Source: Acidisphaera sp.
GTDB taxonomy: Bacteria > Pseudomonadota > Alphaproteobacteria > Acetobacterales > Acetobacteraceae
Direction: 5' to 3'
DNA: 51,124 nucleotides
Assembly: GCA_019240395.1 (NCBI GenBank)
Contig: JAFAYM010000139.1
Location: 1-51,124, forward strand
The position numbers and the translations under genes were made by a program. The notes beneath the pieces were generated by a model that was given only the letters and a program-made list of their open reading frames with translations, ran no database searches and was not told the origin of the DNA. Shown here piece after piece: positions 43,130-50,958 of the stretch (the first letter of the stretch is position 1; each line of letters begins with the position of its first letter).

Positions 43130-43811
43130 CGACGGTCAAGTCCCGGCATTGCGGATCGGCGTGGTCACCGGTCTCGCCGCGGAGGCCCGCATCGCCGGCG
43201 CGCTCTGGCCCGACGTGGCCGCCGGCGGCGGCACCGAGGCGGGAGCACGGCGGGCGGCGGAGCAGCTGGTCGAAAGCGGCGCCGAGGCGCTGCTCAGCTT
43301 CGGCCTGGCCGGCGGGCTTGATCCGGCTCTGCGCCCCGGCGATCTGGTGGCGCCGCTCGCCGTGCTGCATCAGGGCGAGACGCTGCCGACGGATGCCGAA
43401 CTGCGCCGCCAGTTGCGCGGGACACCGATCGATCTGCTGCTCGGCGAAACGCGGATCCTGGCCGATGCCGCGGAGAAGCGGCGCGTCTGGCGACAGACCC
43501 GCGCCGGCGCCGTGGACCTGGAGAGCGGGGCGGTCGCCGTCGTCGCACAGCGCCACCGGCTTCCCTGGGCGGTGCTGCGGGCGATCTGCGATCCGGCGGA
43601 GCGAAGCCTGCCGCCGGCGGCGGTCGCCGCGCTCGATGCCGGGGGGGCGATTCGTGGCTGGCGGGTGCTGTCCTCCGTGCTTCGCCAACCCCGGCAGATT
43701 CCGGCGCTGCTGGCGCTGGGGCACGATGCCGCGGCGGCGCGACGGGCGCTGCTCCGCTGCGTCAGCGACGCTCCATCGCCGTTGCTTCCGGCGGTGCGTG
43801 GTTCTAACTAG
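43110..43811 (+). CDS. hpnG: Hopanoid-associated nucleosidase/phosphorylase HpnG
   Basis: A 233-residue nucleoside-phosphorylase-fold protein. RIGVVTGLAAEARIAG opens the fold, SFGLAGGLDPALRPGDLV follows, and AVDLESGAVAVVAQRHRLPWAVLRAICDPA carries the substrate-binding Glu/Asp region. The GTG start overlaps shc by 20 nt. HpnG removes adenine from adenosylhopane to give ribosylhopane. The enzyme that makes adenosylhopane, HpnH, is not in this window. Confidence 0.92.
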   Translation: MSPTVSDDGQVPALRIGVVTGLAAEARIAGALWPDVAAGGGTEAGARRAAEQLVESGAEALLSFGLAGGLDPALRPGDLVAPLAVLHQGETLPTDAELRRQLRGTPIDLLLGETRILADAAEKRRVWRQTRAGAVDLESGAVAVVAQRHRLPWAVLRAICDPAERSLPPAAVAALDAGGAIRGWRVLSSVLRQPRQIPALLALGHDAAAARRALLRCVSDAPSPLLPAVRGSN

Positions 43812-43841
43812 GCGGCACGTACTGCTCGGGGGTGGCAAGCC

Positions 43842-44897
43842 ATGGCGTTCATGACGAAGAATGCGCAGACTCGCATTAACGACATCACCGACGACATCGT
43901 CGCGCTGACGCCCGGCCCGCAGCAGAACGCCATGCGCGGCTGGCTCACCAATCACTGGGCCACGAGCACCGGGGGCAACGCGCAAGCGCTGAAAGGTACC
44001 TCCGACATCCTGACCATGACCGACGTCACCAATCCCGGCGACAAGGCAGTCCGGGCCAAGCGACGCGCCCTCATCGTTCTGGAAGCCCTGAAGGCCGGCT
44101 CCAACCTCAACGCCGCCAAGCAGGGGGTGATCAATTTGGCCGGGGGCGCCCTCGATGCGCGCATCGCCCCGCTGGTCGCCCGGCTTGCCATTCAGGCCGA
44201 TCAGGATTTCGGCGCCGGCACGCTCATCCAGAACAAGTTCCTGATGGAGCTGAAAGCGCAGCCGACGGTCTTCCTGCAGAACAATCGCCTGCTGTCGGGC
44301 GCGATCGGCGGCGGTGCGCAAGCCTATTTCTTCTATGAGTACAGCAAGGATCAATACAAGATCGATCCCACGCGGCCTGCCCAGGCCGTCCACGCCTATC
44401 AGTTCAACGCCGTCAGCATTCCCGGCGTGTTCTGGCTCAATGTGCCGGGCCGCGGCAACGCGCCGAACAACGGCAGCTTCGCGACCATCGCCGGCAAGGA
44501 ACTGACCGGGCCGGACGTCATGATCTCGACGATGTTCTCGGGCTGCTCGTTCTGCTTCAAGCGAGAGAATGTCAGCGGCAAGATATTCGCCGCGCACATC
44601 ATGCCGGATGACGGTGCCGGCAATGTCGCCCAGGGCGGCGGCGCCGGACTGGCACGCCAGCTCGCGGGCCAGGTGCCGACCGTCACAGCGGGCAATTTCA
44701 CCGGCACGGCAGCCGGCCCGTTCCGGGTCTATGGGGCCGGATGGTCAAACCTGGCCGCACCGCTGAATGTCGGATATCCCGTCCGCACTGTGCTCGACCA
44801 GTTCATGAACATCATCGGCATCCGTACGGGCGGAGCCTGGGAGATCTACTCCCAGCACATCCTGAACAATACCCAGACCGTCCATCGCATCCACTGA
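43842..44897 (+). CDS. Unknown protein with SGC...His motif (deamidase-like candidate)
   Basis: A 351-residue protein with GGGGGTGG 6 nt before the ATG and no signal peptide or membrane helix. Residues 1-130 are helical with Ala/Asn-rich segments. The C-terminal half (about 190-351) is beta-rich. STMFSGCSFCFKRE places Cys235 after an SGC triplet, and His252 follows 17 residues later (FAAHIMPD). The SGC plus downstream His arrangement is shared by CNF1, BLF1 and CheD glutamine deamidases. No such family match was computed, so the function is unknown. It sits 30 bp after hpnG but shows no link to hopanoids. Confidence 0.8.
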   Translation: MAFMTKNAQTRINDITDDIVALTPGPQQNAMRGWLTNHWATSTGGNAQALKGTSDILTMTDVTNPGDKAVRAKRRALIVLEALKAGSNLNAAKQGVINLAGGALDARIAPLVARLAIQADQDFGAGTLIQNKFLMELKAQPTVFLQNNRLLSGAIGGGAQAYFFYEYSKDQYKIDPTRPAQAVHAYQFNAVSIPGVFWLNVPGRGNAPNNGSFATIAGKELTGPDVMISTMFSGCSFCFKRENVSGKIFAAHIMPDDGAGNVAQGGGAGLARQLAGQVPTVTAGNFTGTAAGPFRVYGAGWSNLAAPLNVGYPVRTVLDQFMNIIGIRTGGAWEIYSQHILNNTQTVHRIH

Positions 44898-44928
44898 CCG
44901 CGTCTGCGGAGAAAGCCAGTCGAGGGGT

Positions 44929-45873
44929 CTAAAACAGCAGTCCCTTGCGCAGCATTCCGTGCACGCCCTTCTCGCCGTTCACGGTCTGCGTGACATGGAA
45001 ATCCACCGCCAGCGAGCAGAACTGATAGGCCTGCTCGCGCGATAGGGTGCTGCGGCCGGCGATGAAGGCGATCATCTCGCGGAGCGCCGTCTTCATCGCC
45101 ACGTCGAGATCCTCGTGCATGCCCATGCTGATGTAGTGGGTTGCCGTCTCGGCCCGCGGATAGGCCTGGCCGGTTGCCTTGTGCAGCACCAGGGTGAACG
45201 TGCCGGTCAGGCAGGTCTCGAGGGCATTGATGCAGACCTCGCCGTCCCCCTGCACGCCGTGGCCGTCGCCGGCGGAGAAGTTGGCCCCCGGCGTCCACAC
45301 CGGCAGAAACAGCGTGGTGCCGGCGCGCAGCTCCTTGTTGTCGAGATTGCCGCCGTGGGCGCGCGGCTCGCGGGTGGAGAGCGTACCGTAGGCCGCCCGG
45401 GGAGCCACCCCCATCACCCCGAAGAACGGCGCCAGGGCCAGCTCCGTGCCATGCGGCAGCCGGCAGACCGCACGTTCCCGGTCGACAGGGATGTAGCTCA
45501 GGAAGGGCTCCGGAAAGTCTTCCGGCAAGGTCCCGACGAGCGGGCGGAAGCCGCAATAGCCCCAGTCCGCACCCAGCGCGATCGTGTCGATGCGCACTTC
45601 CAGCGTGTCGCCCGGCTCGGCGCCGGCGACCGCCACCGGCCCGGTCAGGATATGGCCGCCCAGGCGCGGCGGCCGCGCGGCGTGGATCGCCGCCAGTCCG
45701 GGCGGGATGGCCAGCCCCGAACTCTCCGGCGGCAGGATGCCGGGCGCGCCGGCGACGACGCATTCCAGTTCCACCGTGTCGCCGGACGCGACCGTCAGGA
45801 CCGGCGGGATCGCCGCATCGAACAGGCCCCACCTGACCGTCTCGGGGGTGGCGGAAATCCGGTGCGTGGCCAT
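44929..45873 (-). CDS. Acetamidase/formamidase family protein
   Basis: A 314-residue FmdA/AmdA-type amidohydrolase. The diagnostic GGNLDNKEL (near 173-181) and GDGHGVQGDGEVCINALET (near 202-220) are present, as is the N-terminal SGDTVELE. Members hydrolyse formamide, acetamide or similar short amides to ammonia and acid. The fold is unrelated to the amidase-signature enzyme in the island. It is downstream of tatA by 19 bp on the same strand. Confidence 0.9.
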   Translation of the reverse strand: MATHRISATPETVRWGLFDAAIPPVLTVASGDTVELECVVAGAPGILPPESSGLAIPPGLAAIHAARPPRLGGHILTGPVAVAGAEPGDTLEVRIDTIALGADWGYCGFRPLVGTLPEDFPEPFLSYIPVDRERAVCRLPHGTELALAPFFGVMGVAPRAAYGTLSTREPRAHGGNLDNKELRAGTTLFLPVWTPGANFSAGDGHGVQGDGEVCINALETCLTGTFTLVLHKATGQAYPRAETATHYISMGMHEDLDVAMKTALREMIAFIAGRSTLSREQAYQFCSLAVDFHVTQTVNGEKGVHGMLRKGLLF

Positions 45874-45892
45874 CGCCGAGGCGGGTAGCGGG

Positions 45893-46153
45893 TCAGCCGC
45901 GATGCACGGCGGTGGTCGTCGGAGTGCTGGCGGCGGTGGCGCTCGGGGCCGGCGCGTTGGGCGCCGCGATTGAGCCGGCCGGGCGGTCGGCGGCGGCCTC
46001 CATCGAGGCGTCGGTGTCTTCCGCCATGTTCTTCTTGAACGACTTGATGCCCTTGGCGAAGTCGCCCATCAGGTTGCTCACCTTGCCGCTGCCGAACAGC
46101 AGCAGGATGACCAGCAGCACGATCATCCAGTGCCAGATGCTGAAGCTGCCCAT
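45893..46153 (-). CDS. tatA: Sec-independent translocase subunit TatA
   Basis: An 86-residue protein. It has a short periplasmic N-terminus (MGSFSIWHW), one membrane helix (residues 10-21), the [20 protein letters not shown] hinge and amphipathic helix with the conserved Phe-Gly and Lys-Gly-Ile-Lys, and an Ala/Pro-rich tail. GGAGG precedes the ATG closely. TatA forms the pore for folded Tat substrates such as the binding proteins encoded at 1777 and 23183. tatB and tatC are not adjacent. Confidence 0.93.
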   Translation of the reverse strand: MGSFSIWHWMIVLLVILLLFGSGKVSNLMGDFAKGIKSFKKNMAEDTDASMEAAADRPAGSIAAPNAPAPSATAASTPTTTAVHRG

Positions 46154-46274
46154 AGATCCTCCAGGCCAGGGGACTCCCCCCGGGAATCGAGCAAATGGAC
46201 TGCGCGGCGCCTGGTTGCAAGCGGTGATTGGGCGGCGGCGCAGGCTGCCGGGCAGGGCCGGCGGCGCGATAGAT

Positions 46275-46316
46275 TTATCGTCCGCCGGGTGAAATAAGTA
46301 TGTTCTTTTCACGCAT
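46275..46316 (-). CDS. Possible 13-codon leader peptide upstream of tatA
   Basis: On the minus strand GAGGAGGAGG is followed 10 nt later by ATG and a short frame [13 protein letters not shown] ending in TAA. The ribosome site is unusually strong. However, the same bases form the complement of CCTCC boxes in the plus-strand sRNA candidate, so the frame may be a by-product. Confidence 0.25.
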   Translation of the reverse strand: MREKNILISPGGR

Positions 46317-46438
46317 TTGGTGTAAACCTCCTCCTCGAAGTCGCGTCGTTGTACCGGCTTCGCGTTTCCTCCCGTTCCCATGCCCTCCTGGGCATGGCCC
46401 TTCAGGGGCGGCATCCTCCGGGATGCCGCCCTTTTTTT
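46280..46438 (+). ncRNA. Candidate trans-acting sRNA with repeated anti-Shine-Dalgarno loops
   Basis: No plus-strand gene exists here, yet the region ends in a strong intrinsic terminator. It can fold as stem 1 (CGAAG 46336-46340 with CTTCG 46358-46362), stem 2 (CCATGCCC-TCCT-GGGCATGG, 46378-46397) and the terminator stem. CCTCC-type boxes occur unpaired at 46328-46336 and 46367-46373, in or beside the loop of stem 2, and in the terminator loop. Repeated exposed CCUCC boxes are the hallmark of alphaproteobacterial riboregulators such as NfeR1/AbcR and the cuckoo RNAs. The 5' end is uncertain and no clear promoter was found. Confidence 0.5.
46406..46438 (+). terminator. Rho-independent terminator
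   Basis: GGGCGGCATCC (46406-46416) and GGATGCCGCCC (46421-46431) form a perfect 11-bp stem with a TCCG loop, followed by seven T (46432-46438). The U-run fits only plus-strand transcription. It is the clearest terminator in the window and lies 3 bp before the end of the convergent MFS gene. Confidence 0.9.
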
Positions 46439-46441
46439 GCG

Positions 46442-47596
46442 TCACGGTGCCTGACCCCCACGCGGCGGCAGCAGCGGCAGGGCCAGGGCGCCGCCAAGCA
46501 GCCCGAGGCCGAACAGCGGCAAGTGGCTGTCGGTCGCGGCATAGAGCCCCGCCATGCCGAAACCCGCCAGCGTCTGCGCCGCGCCGTAGGCAGCGGTGCC
46601 AAGAGCCCAGAGCCGGGGGGTGCCCTCGCCGGCCAGCTCGCGGATGCGGGTGAGCGTCAGGGCGGTGACGCCGATCGCCGTGCCGCCGGCCGCCGCCGCG
46701 GAGAGGCTGAGCAGCCACGGCGCCGCGCTCAGCAACGGGATGGCGAGCGCCGCCTCCTGGACGAGGAAGGCGGCGAGCAGCGCCCGCCAGGCGCCGATCC
46801 GGTCGGCGAGCCGCCCGCACACGGCGGGTCCGAGGGCGCCGGCGACGCCCCAGATCAGCCAGGAGGCGGCGCCCGCGTTGGTGCCTCGGCCGAGGCCGCG
46901 GGCGATGAAATCCGCCCACCACAGCATGTGCGGCGCCGCCGCGACCGCCGCCAGCGCGTAGGCGATCATCAATAGGCCCGCGCCGGGAACCGCGCGGCCG
47001 AACAGCCTGCCGCCCCGCGGCGGCGGCGGGGGCACGTCCGGCCAGAGGCGCCAGGCCGCCGCGGCGCTGAGCAGGCCGGCGGCGCACAGGCCCAGCCAGG
47101 CCGCCGACACGCCCCAGGGCAGCAGACCCGGCACGATCGCCGCGCCGGCGACCACCCCGAGCCCGACGCCGGCGAACAGCAAGCCCCCGGCGAGGCCCCG
47201 CCGGCCAACCGGCACCGCCTGCTGCACCGCCGGGCCGGCCAGCACCATCAGCGCGCCGCCGGCGACGCCGGCCAGGAAGCGCCACGGCAGCAGCCAGACC
47301 AGGCTGCCGCGGATGGCGCAGAGCGCGAAGCAGGCGGCGGCGAGCAGCATGGCCCCGCGCAAGGTCCGGCGGAGCCCGAAACGCCGGCCGGCGGCCGGAC
47401 CGTACAGCGCTCCGAACAGGTAGGCGCCGAGATTGGCGGCGCCGAGCACGCCGCCGGCGCCAGGAGACACCCAGCCGTCCTGGATCATCGCCGGCAGCAG
47501 CGGCGAGTAGGCAAAGCGCTGCAGCCCCACGCCGAGGAACGTCGCCAGGCAACCCGCCAGCGCCGGGCGCCAGAGACCGGCAGTCGGCAGGCTCAT
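46442..47596 (-). CDS. MFS transporter, YbfB/YjiJ-like
   Basis: A 384-residue, roughly twelve-helix MFS protein. GVGLQRFAYSPLLPAMIQDGW (near 22-42) is the characteristic start of the YbfB/YjiJ branch, and GPAAGRRFGLRRTLRGAM is loop motif A. The substrate is unknown. Its ATG overlaps the recX stop (ATGA), so the two are co-transcribed. Confidence 0.85.
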   Translation of the reverse strand: MSLPTAGLWRPALAGCLATFLGVGLQRFAYSPLLPAMIQDGWVSPGAGGVLGAANLGAYLFGALYGPAAGRRFGLRRTLRGAMLLAAACFALCAIRGSLVWLLPWRFLAGVAGGALMVLAGPAVQQAVPVGRRGLAGGLLFAGVGLGVVAGAAIVPGLLPWGVSAAWLGLCAAGLLSAAAAWRLWPDVPPPPPRGGRLFGRAVPGAGLLMIAYALAAVAAAPHMLWWADFIARGLGRGTNAGAASWLIWGVAGALGPAVCGRLADRIGAWRALLAAFLVQEAALAIPLLSAAPWLLSLSAAAAGGTAIGVTALTLTRIRELAGEGTPRLWALGTAAYGAAQTLAGFGMAGLYAATDSHLPLFGLGLLGGALALPLLPPRGGQAP

Positions 47597-48231
47597 GAAC
47601 GGCGGAGCCGGACCACCAACGCTTCCGCCGCCGCCGCCGGCATGGCCAGCGCCCGCCGCGCCGTCGCCTGCGCAAAGCCGGCGCGCGCCAGCACGCCGAG
47701 TTCGCGCCGCCGCGTTTCAGCACCCCCCGTCCCGGCATCGGCCGCGCCTTCGCCCGAGGCAGCGCGGAACGGGCCGAGGCGGCGACGCCGCGCCAGCGCC
47801 AGCGCTGCGGCGAGTTCGCGCTCGGGATCCTCCGGCAGCACGGCGGCGACGGTTTCGGCGCCGATGCCGCGCGCCGCCAGCCCGGCGGCGACGGCGAGCC
47901 GCGAGCGGCCGGACCGCAGCTGGCCGGCGGCGCGGGCCGCGGCATAGGCCGCGTCGTCCACAACGCCGGTCTGCACCAGCCGCGCCACGACGCGGCGCAC
48001 CGCCCGCTTCGCCTCCGCCGCCGCTTGCGTAACCGACTCGGGGTCGCCGCCGGCGGCTGCACGCGCCCAACGGTCCACCCGGCGGTCGAGCACACGGCGC
48101 AGGCCGGCTTCGGTCGCGGCGTAGCGGGCGAGATGGCTGAGCGCCGCCTCGTGCAGCGCCGCCTGGCTCGGCGCCGCGCCGGTTTCGCGCCGGCGCGTCC
48201 TGGCGGCGTTCGTCTTGGCTGCGTTGTCCAT
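47593..48231 (-). CDS. recX: RecA regulator RecX
   Basis: A 212-residue, Arg/Ala-rich helical protein of the RecX family. The three-helix repeats are visible: LSHLARYAATEAGLRRVL near residue 30, VVARLVQTGVVDDAAYA AARA near 85, and RSRLAVAAGLAARGI near 110. RecX caps RecA filaments. The ATG at 48231 (MDNAAKT) is chosen over 48294 because the extra residues look unconserved. recA is not in the window. Confidence 0.82.
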   Translation of the reverse strand: MDNAAKTNAARTRRRETGAAPSQAALHEAALSHLARYAATEAGLRRVLDRRVDRWARAAAGGDPESVTQAAAEAKRAVRRVVARLVQTGVVDDAAYAAARAAGQLRSGRSRLAVAAGLAARGIGAETVAAVLPEDPERELAAALALARRRRLGPFRAASGEGAADAGTGGAETRRRELGVLARAGFAQATARRALAMPAAAAEALVVRLRRS

Positions 48232-48317
48232 CCCGACACGATGCCACGCAGGGGATGCCGCGGAAACCTCGCGCGGGAACAGGACGTTGAGCATCCGAAT
48301 GGATCGGGGGCCGGCCC

Positions 48318-48722
48318 ATGCGCTTGCTTAACAGTCTCGTCGCATCGGCCATGCTGATCGCCGCGCCGGCGCTGGCGCAGCAGACGCCGACGGGCCCGGT
48401 CGTGCCGAACACGACGGGCACCTCCACCCTCGCCGTCGCCACGGTGCGCCTCGACAACGGCTGGCGCGCCAGCAAGGTGATCGGCTCAGCCGTCTATAAC
48501 GACCAGAACCAGAAGGTCGGCAGCGTCGACGACCTGATCCTCACGCCGTCCGACAAGGTGGTGGTTGCGGTGATCTCGGTCGGCGGCTTTCTCGGCATCG
48601 GCAGCAAGCTCGTGGTGGTGCCGTTCGACAAGCTGCATTTCGGCACCGACAACAAGGTGACGATGGCCGGGGCGACGAAGGAGTCGCTGAACGCCATGCC
48701 GGGCTTCACCTACGGCAGCTGA
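48318..48722 (+). CDS. Secreted PRC-barrel domain protein
   Basis: A 134-residue protein with a Sec signal (MRLLNSLVASAMLIAAPALA, cleaved before QQ). A PRC-barrel follows: KVIGSAVYNDQNQKVGSVDD, then KVVVAVISVGGFLGIGSKLV and VPFDKLHF. Such domains are common in stress-related envelope proteins of alphaproteobacteria. The precise role is unknown. It is divergent from recX. Confidence 0.88.
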   Translation: MRLLNSLVASAMLIAAPALAQQTPTGPVVPNTTGTSTLAVATVRLDNGWRASKVIGSAVYNDQNQKVGSVDDLILTPSDKVVVAVISVGGFLGIGSKLVVVPFDKLHFGTDNKVTMAGATKESLNAMPGFTYGS

Positions 48723-48807
48723 GCGGCGCGTCGCCTTCGCGGCGCTTCGCCCGGCTTTGTGATCGCCCGCGGCGGCAACCCCGCGCTTTCCCGGCCGTCC
48801 CCCTCGG

Positions 48808-49635
48808 ATGCGCGTGCACCACATCAACTGCGGCACCGAGTGCCCGTACGGCGGCCACCTGTTCGATGGTCAGACCCGCGGTTTCGGCCCGTCGCGCCTG
48901 ACCTGCCACTGCCTGCTGATCGAAGCCGGCAGCGAACTGGTCCTCGTCGACACCGGCTTCGGCACACGCGACGTCCGCGACCCGCCCAGCCGCATCCCCG
49001 GCTTCTTCCGCGCGATGAACAACATCCGCTTCGACCCGCAGGAGACCGCAGTCGCGCAGATCCGCCGCCTCGGCCTGCAGCCCGCGGACGTGCGCCACAT
49101 CGTGCTCACCCATCTCGACTTCGACCACGCCGGCGGCCTCGATGATTTTCCGCAGGCGACCGTGCATCTGTTCGAACCCGAGGCCCGCGCCGCGCGCGAG
49201 CGCCGGGGCCCGCGCGCCCGCCGCCGCTTCCGGCCGCAGCAATGGCAGGACGGCGGACCGTGGCGCGAATACCAGGTCGCCGGCGAGCGCTGGTTCGGCT
49301 TCGACGCGGTGCGCCAGCTCGATGGATTGCCGCCGGAGATCCTGATGGTGCCGCTGCCCGGCCACACCGAAGGCCATTGCGGCGTCGCCGTGCAGGGCGA
49401 GACCGGCTGGAAGCTGCTCGCCGGCGACGCCTATTTCAATCACGGCGAAATCGATCCCGCGGGCCGGCGCTGCCCCTCCGGCGCACGGTTCTATCAGCGG
49501 ATGATGGAGGTCGATCACGCCAGGCGCATGGAGAACCAGGCGCGGCTGCGCGAACTGATGCGTCAGCATGGCCGGGAGATCGACGTCTTCTGCTCGCACG
49601 ATCCGGCTGACCTGGACCGGCACGGCGCGGGCTAG
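48808..49635 (+). CDS. Metallo-beta-lactamase-fold hydrolase
   Basis: A 275-residue MBL-fold protein. The metal site reads THLDFDHAGG (His102, Asp104, Asp106, His107), a HxDxDH variant of the usual HxHxDH. PLPGHTEGHCGV supplies the next His, and GDAYFNH the bridging Asp. AHL lactonases and related hydrolases share the fold, and the Asp for the second His makes the exact class uncertain. Its stop codon is shared with the end of the IS481-like fragment, so the last residues may have been altered by the insertion. Confidence 0.85.
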   Translation: MRVHHINCGTECPYGGHLFDGQTRGFGPSRLTCHCLLIEAGSELVLVDTGFGTRDVRDPPSRIPGFFRAMNNIRFDPQETAVAQIRRLGLQPADVRHIVLTHLDFDHAGGLDDFPQATVHLFEPEARAARERRGPRARRRFRPQQWQDGGPWREYQVAGERWFGFDAVRQLDGLPPEILMVPLPGHTEGHCGVAVQGETGWKLLAGDAYFNHGEIDPAGRRCPSGARFYQRMMEVDHARRMENQARLRELMRQHGREIDVFCSHDPADLDRHGAG

Positions 49636-50102
49636 GTGTCGAAGCCAGGGAGGTTGGTCAGCCAAGTGAGGGGCGGCTGGCCGCTGAGGGCGGTGTGGCT
49701 GCGGGCGGTGTTGTAGGTAGTGAGCCAAGGGAGAAGGGCGTCGGTGCGCTCGGCTGAGCTCTGGTAGGCACTGGCGTAGGCCCATTGGCGCAGGCTGGTC
49801 TGGATGAAGCGCTCGGCCTTGCCGTTGGTGCGCGGCGTGTAGGGCCGGGTTCGCTTGTGGCGGAGGCCGAGATCGCGCAGCAGGTCACGATAAGCCGAAG
49901 CGATGGCGATGTGGAGGTATTCCCATCCGGTGCCGCGCTTGCTGCTCTGACCTTTGCGGTCGCCGGTGATGCGGTGGCCGATGCCGTCGATGATCAGCTC
50001 GCCGGGAGTGTCGCGCTGGTATCGGACGATGGCGGGCCCGGGCTGGAGGGCACTGAGCTTGCCGAGGCCGAGGCGGCGCAGGATGGCGCGACGGTTCGTC
50101 AA
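49632..50102 (-). mobile_element. IS481-family transposase remnant with internal deletions
   Basis: A 156-codon frame retains the pre-core segment LGKLSALQPGPAIVRYQRD, then GIGHRITGDRKGQ, and the C-terminal RHKRTRPYTPRTNGKAERFI. The N-terminal HTH is missing. GELIIDGIGHR lacks the usual HID.KK.GR residues, and WEYLHIAIASAYRDLL jumps over most of the DDE core, removing two catalytic aspartates. It cannot be active. It abuts the MBL-fold gene on one side and the acetyltransferase terminator on the other. Confidence 0.8.
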
Positions 50103-50118
50103 ACAAAGAACTAAAGCA

Positions 50119-50145
50119 TTTTCGGTGCTCCTACAGCACCGAAAA
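50119..50145 (-). terminator. Terminator of the acetyltransferase gene
   Basis: TTTTCGGTGCT (50119-50129) pairs with AGCACCGAAAA (50135-50145) over 11 bp around a 5-nt loop. It lies 5 bp past the acetyltransferase stop. A/T-rich arms make it usable from either strand. Confidence 0.7.
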
Positions 50146-50149
50146 ATCT

Positions 50150-50740
50150 TTAAGGGCTCTCGAGCCGATTTTTTAGAACACGCGCAGGATTGCCCCCAAT
50201 TATGGAATATTCTGGAAAGTTCTTTGTCACTACGGCGCCTCCGGCTACAATGCTGTGGGACGCTATCGTCACTCCATCGAGAATAACAGAATTTGCTCCT
50301 AGCCAGACATCATCCAGGATCACAACCCCTTTACTCGAATGTTTCTGAACGTAAATTGGAATATCAGTTCGAGAATAACCATGACTGAAGCCATATATTG
50401 AGACAAGCCCTGCTATTCGCACGCCATTTCCAATCCTGACAAGGCCCGCTATATGCGAAAATGGATTTATTGACGAATCGACGCCAATTGATACATCTCC
50501 CCGAATAATCACGCCAGCTGCGATCCAGCTATTGGCCCCAATTTCAAAACGTTCAGTGTATATATGCGCGTCAGGCGAAACAAAACTTTTTTCTCCGAAG
50601 AACGTCGCACCAGCTCGTCGCGCAAGAATATTTTTGTAAGCTTCGAACTCGCATTTAGCTGTTTCGTCCCTGCTTTCCCAAGGCAGAAAATTTCCCCGAC
50701 TACGAATGTATCGCCGCTCTAGCTCGTTCTCATCGATCAT
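50150..50740 (-). CDS. Hexapeptide-repeat acetyltransferase (WcaF/NodL-like)
   Basis: A 196-residue left-handed beta-helix acyltransferase. Hexapeptide turns run from residue 55 to 180 (IGANSWIAAGVIIRGDVSIG, VWLGANSVILDGVTIASHS, IVAGGAVVT), with catalytic His in GFSHGY and the terminal PEYSIIGGNPARVLK signature. Relatives acetylate sugars of exopolysaccharides or Nod factors. Base composition is strikingly AT-rich compared with everything around it, and it lies between two IS remnants, which indicates recent acquisition as a lone cargo gene. Confidence 0.9.
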   Translation of the reverse strand: MIDENELERRYIRSRGNFLPWESRDETAKCEFEAYKNILARRAGATFFGEKSFVSPDAHIYTERFEIGANSWIAAGVIIRGDVSIGVDSSINPFSHIAGLVRIGNGVRIAGLVSIYGFSHGYSRTDIPIYVQKHSSKGVVILDDVWLGANSVILDGVTIASHSIVAGGAVVTKNFPEYSIIGGNPARVLKNRLESP

Positions 50741-50958
50741 CTCTGCCCCGCGCTGCGCACCCGATGGTCATTGGCTGTTGTGCTGCTGTTTGCATGGCGA
50801 AAACATTAAACCGTCCCCTTGGACCGGCGTCAGCGGCGGCAACGATGCACCAGCAGGTCGTTTTCAAACTGGCTTAACTTCCTGGCGACGTCACTTACGG
50901 GGGACCTCGCGGTTGAACGCCTCGGTCACCGCGCTCCGCTCGGCATTGACCGGCTCCA
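50741..50958. other. Intergenic stretch with nothing recognised
   Basis: About 220 bp between the acetyltransferase start and the ISL3-like fragment. Composition changes back from AT-rich to GC-rich across it. No gene, hairpin or repeat stands out. Confidence 0.5.

Noticed and set aside
42609-44597. A 662-codon minus-strand frame antisense to shc, hpnG and the unknown gene
   Set aside because: No recognisable domain. It covers three plus-strand genes with strong family or ribosome-site support.
46154-46414. N-terminally extended TatA reading up to 46414
   Set aside because: The extension lacks homology and would destroy the TatA N-terminus. GGAGG sits directly before the ATG at 46153.
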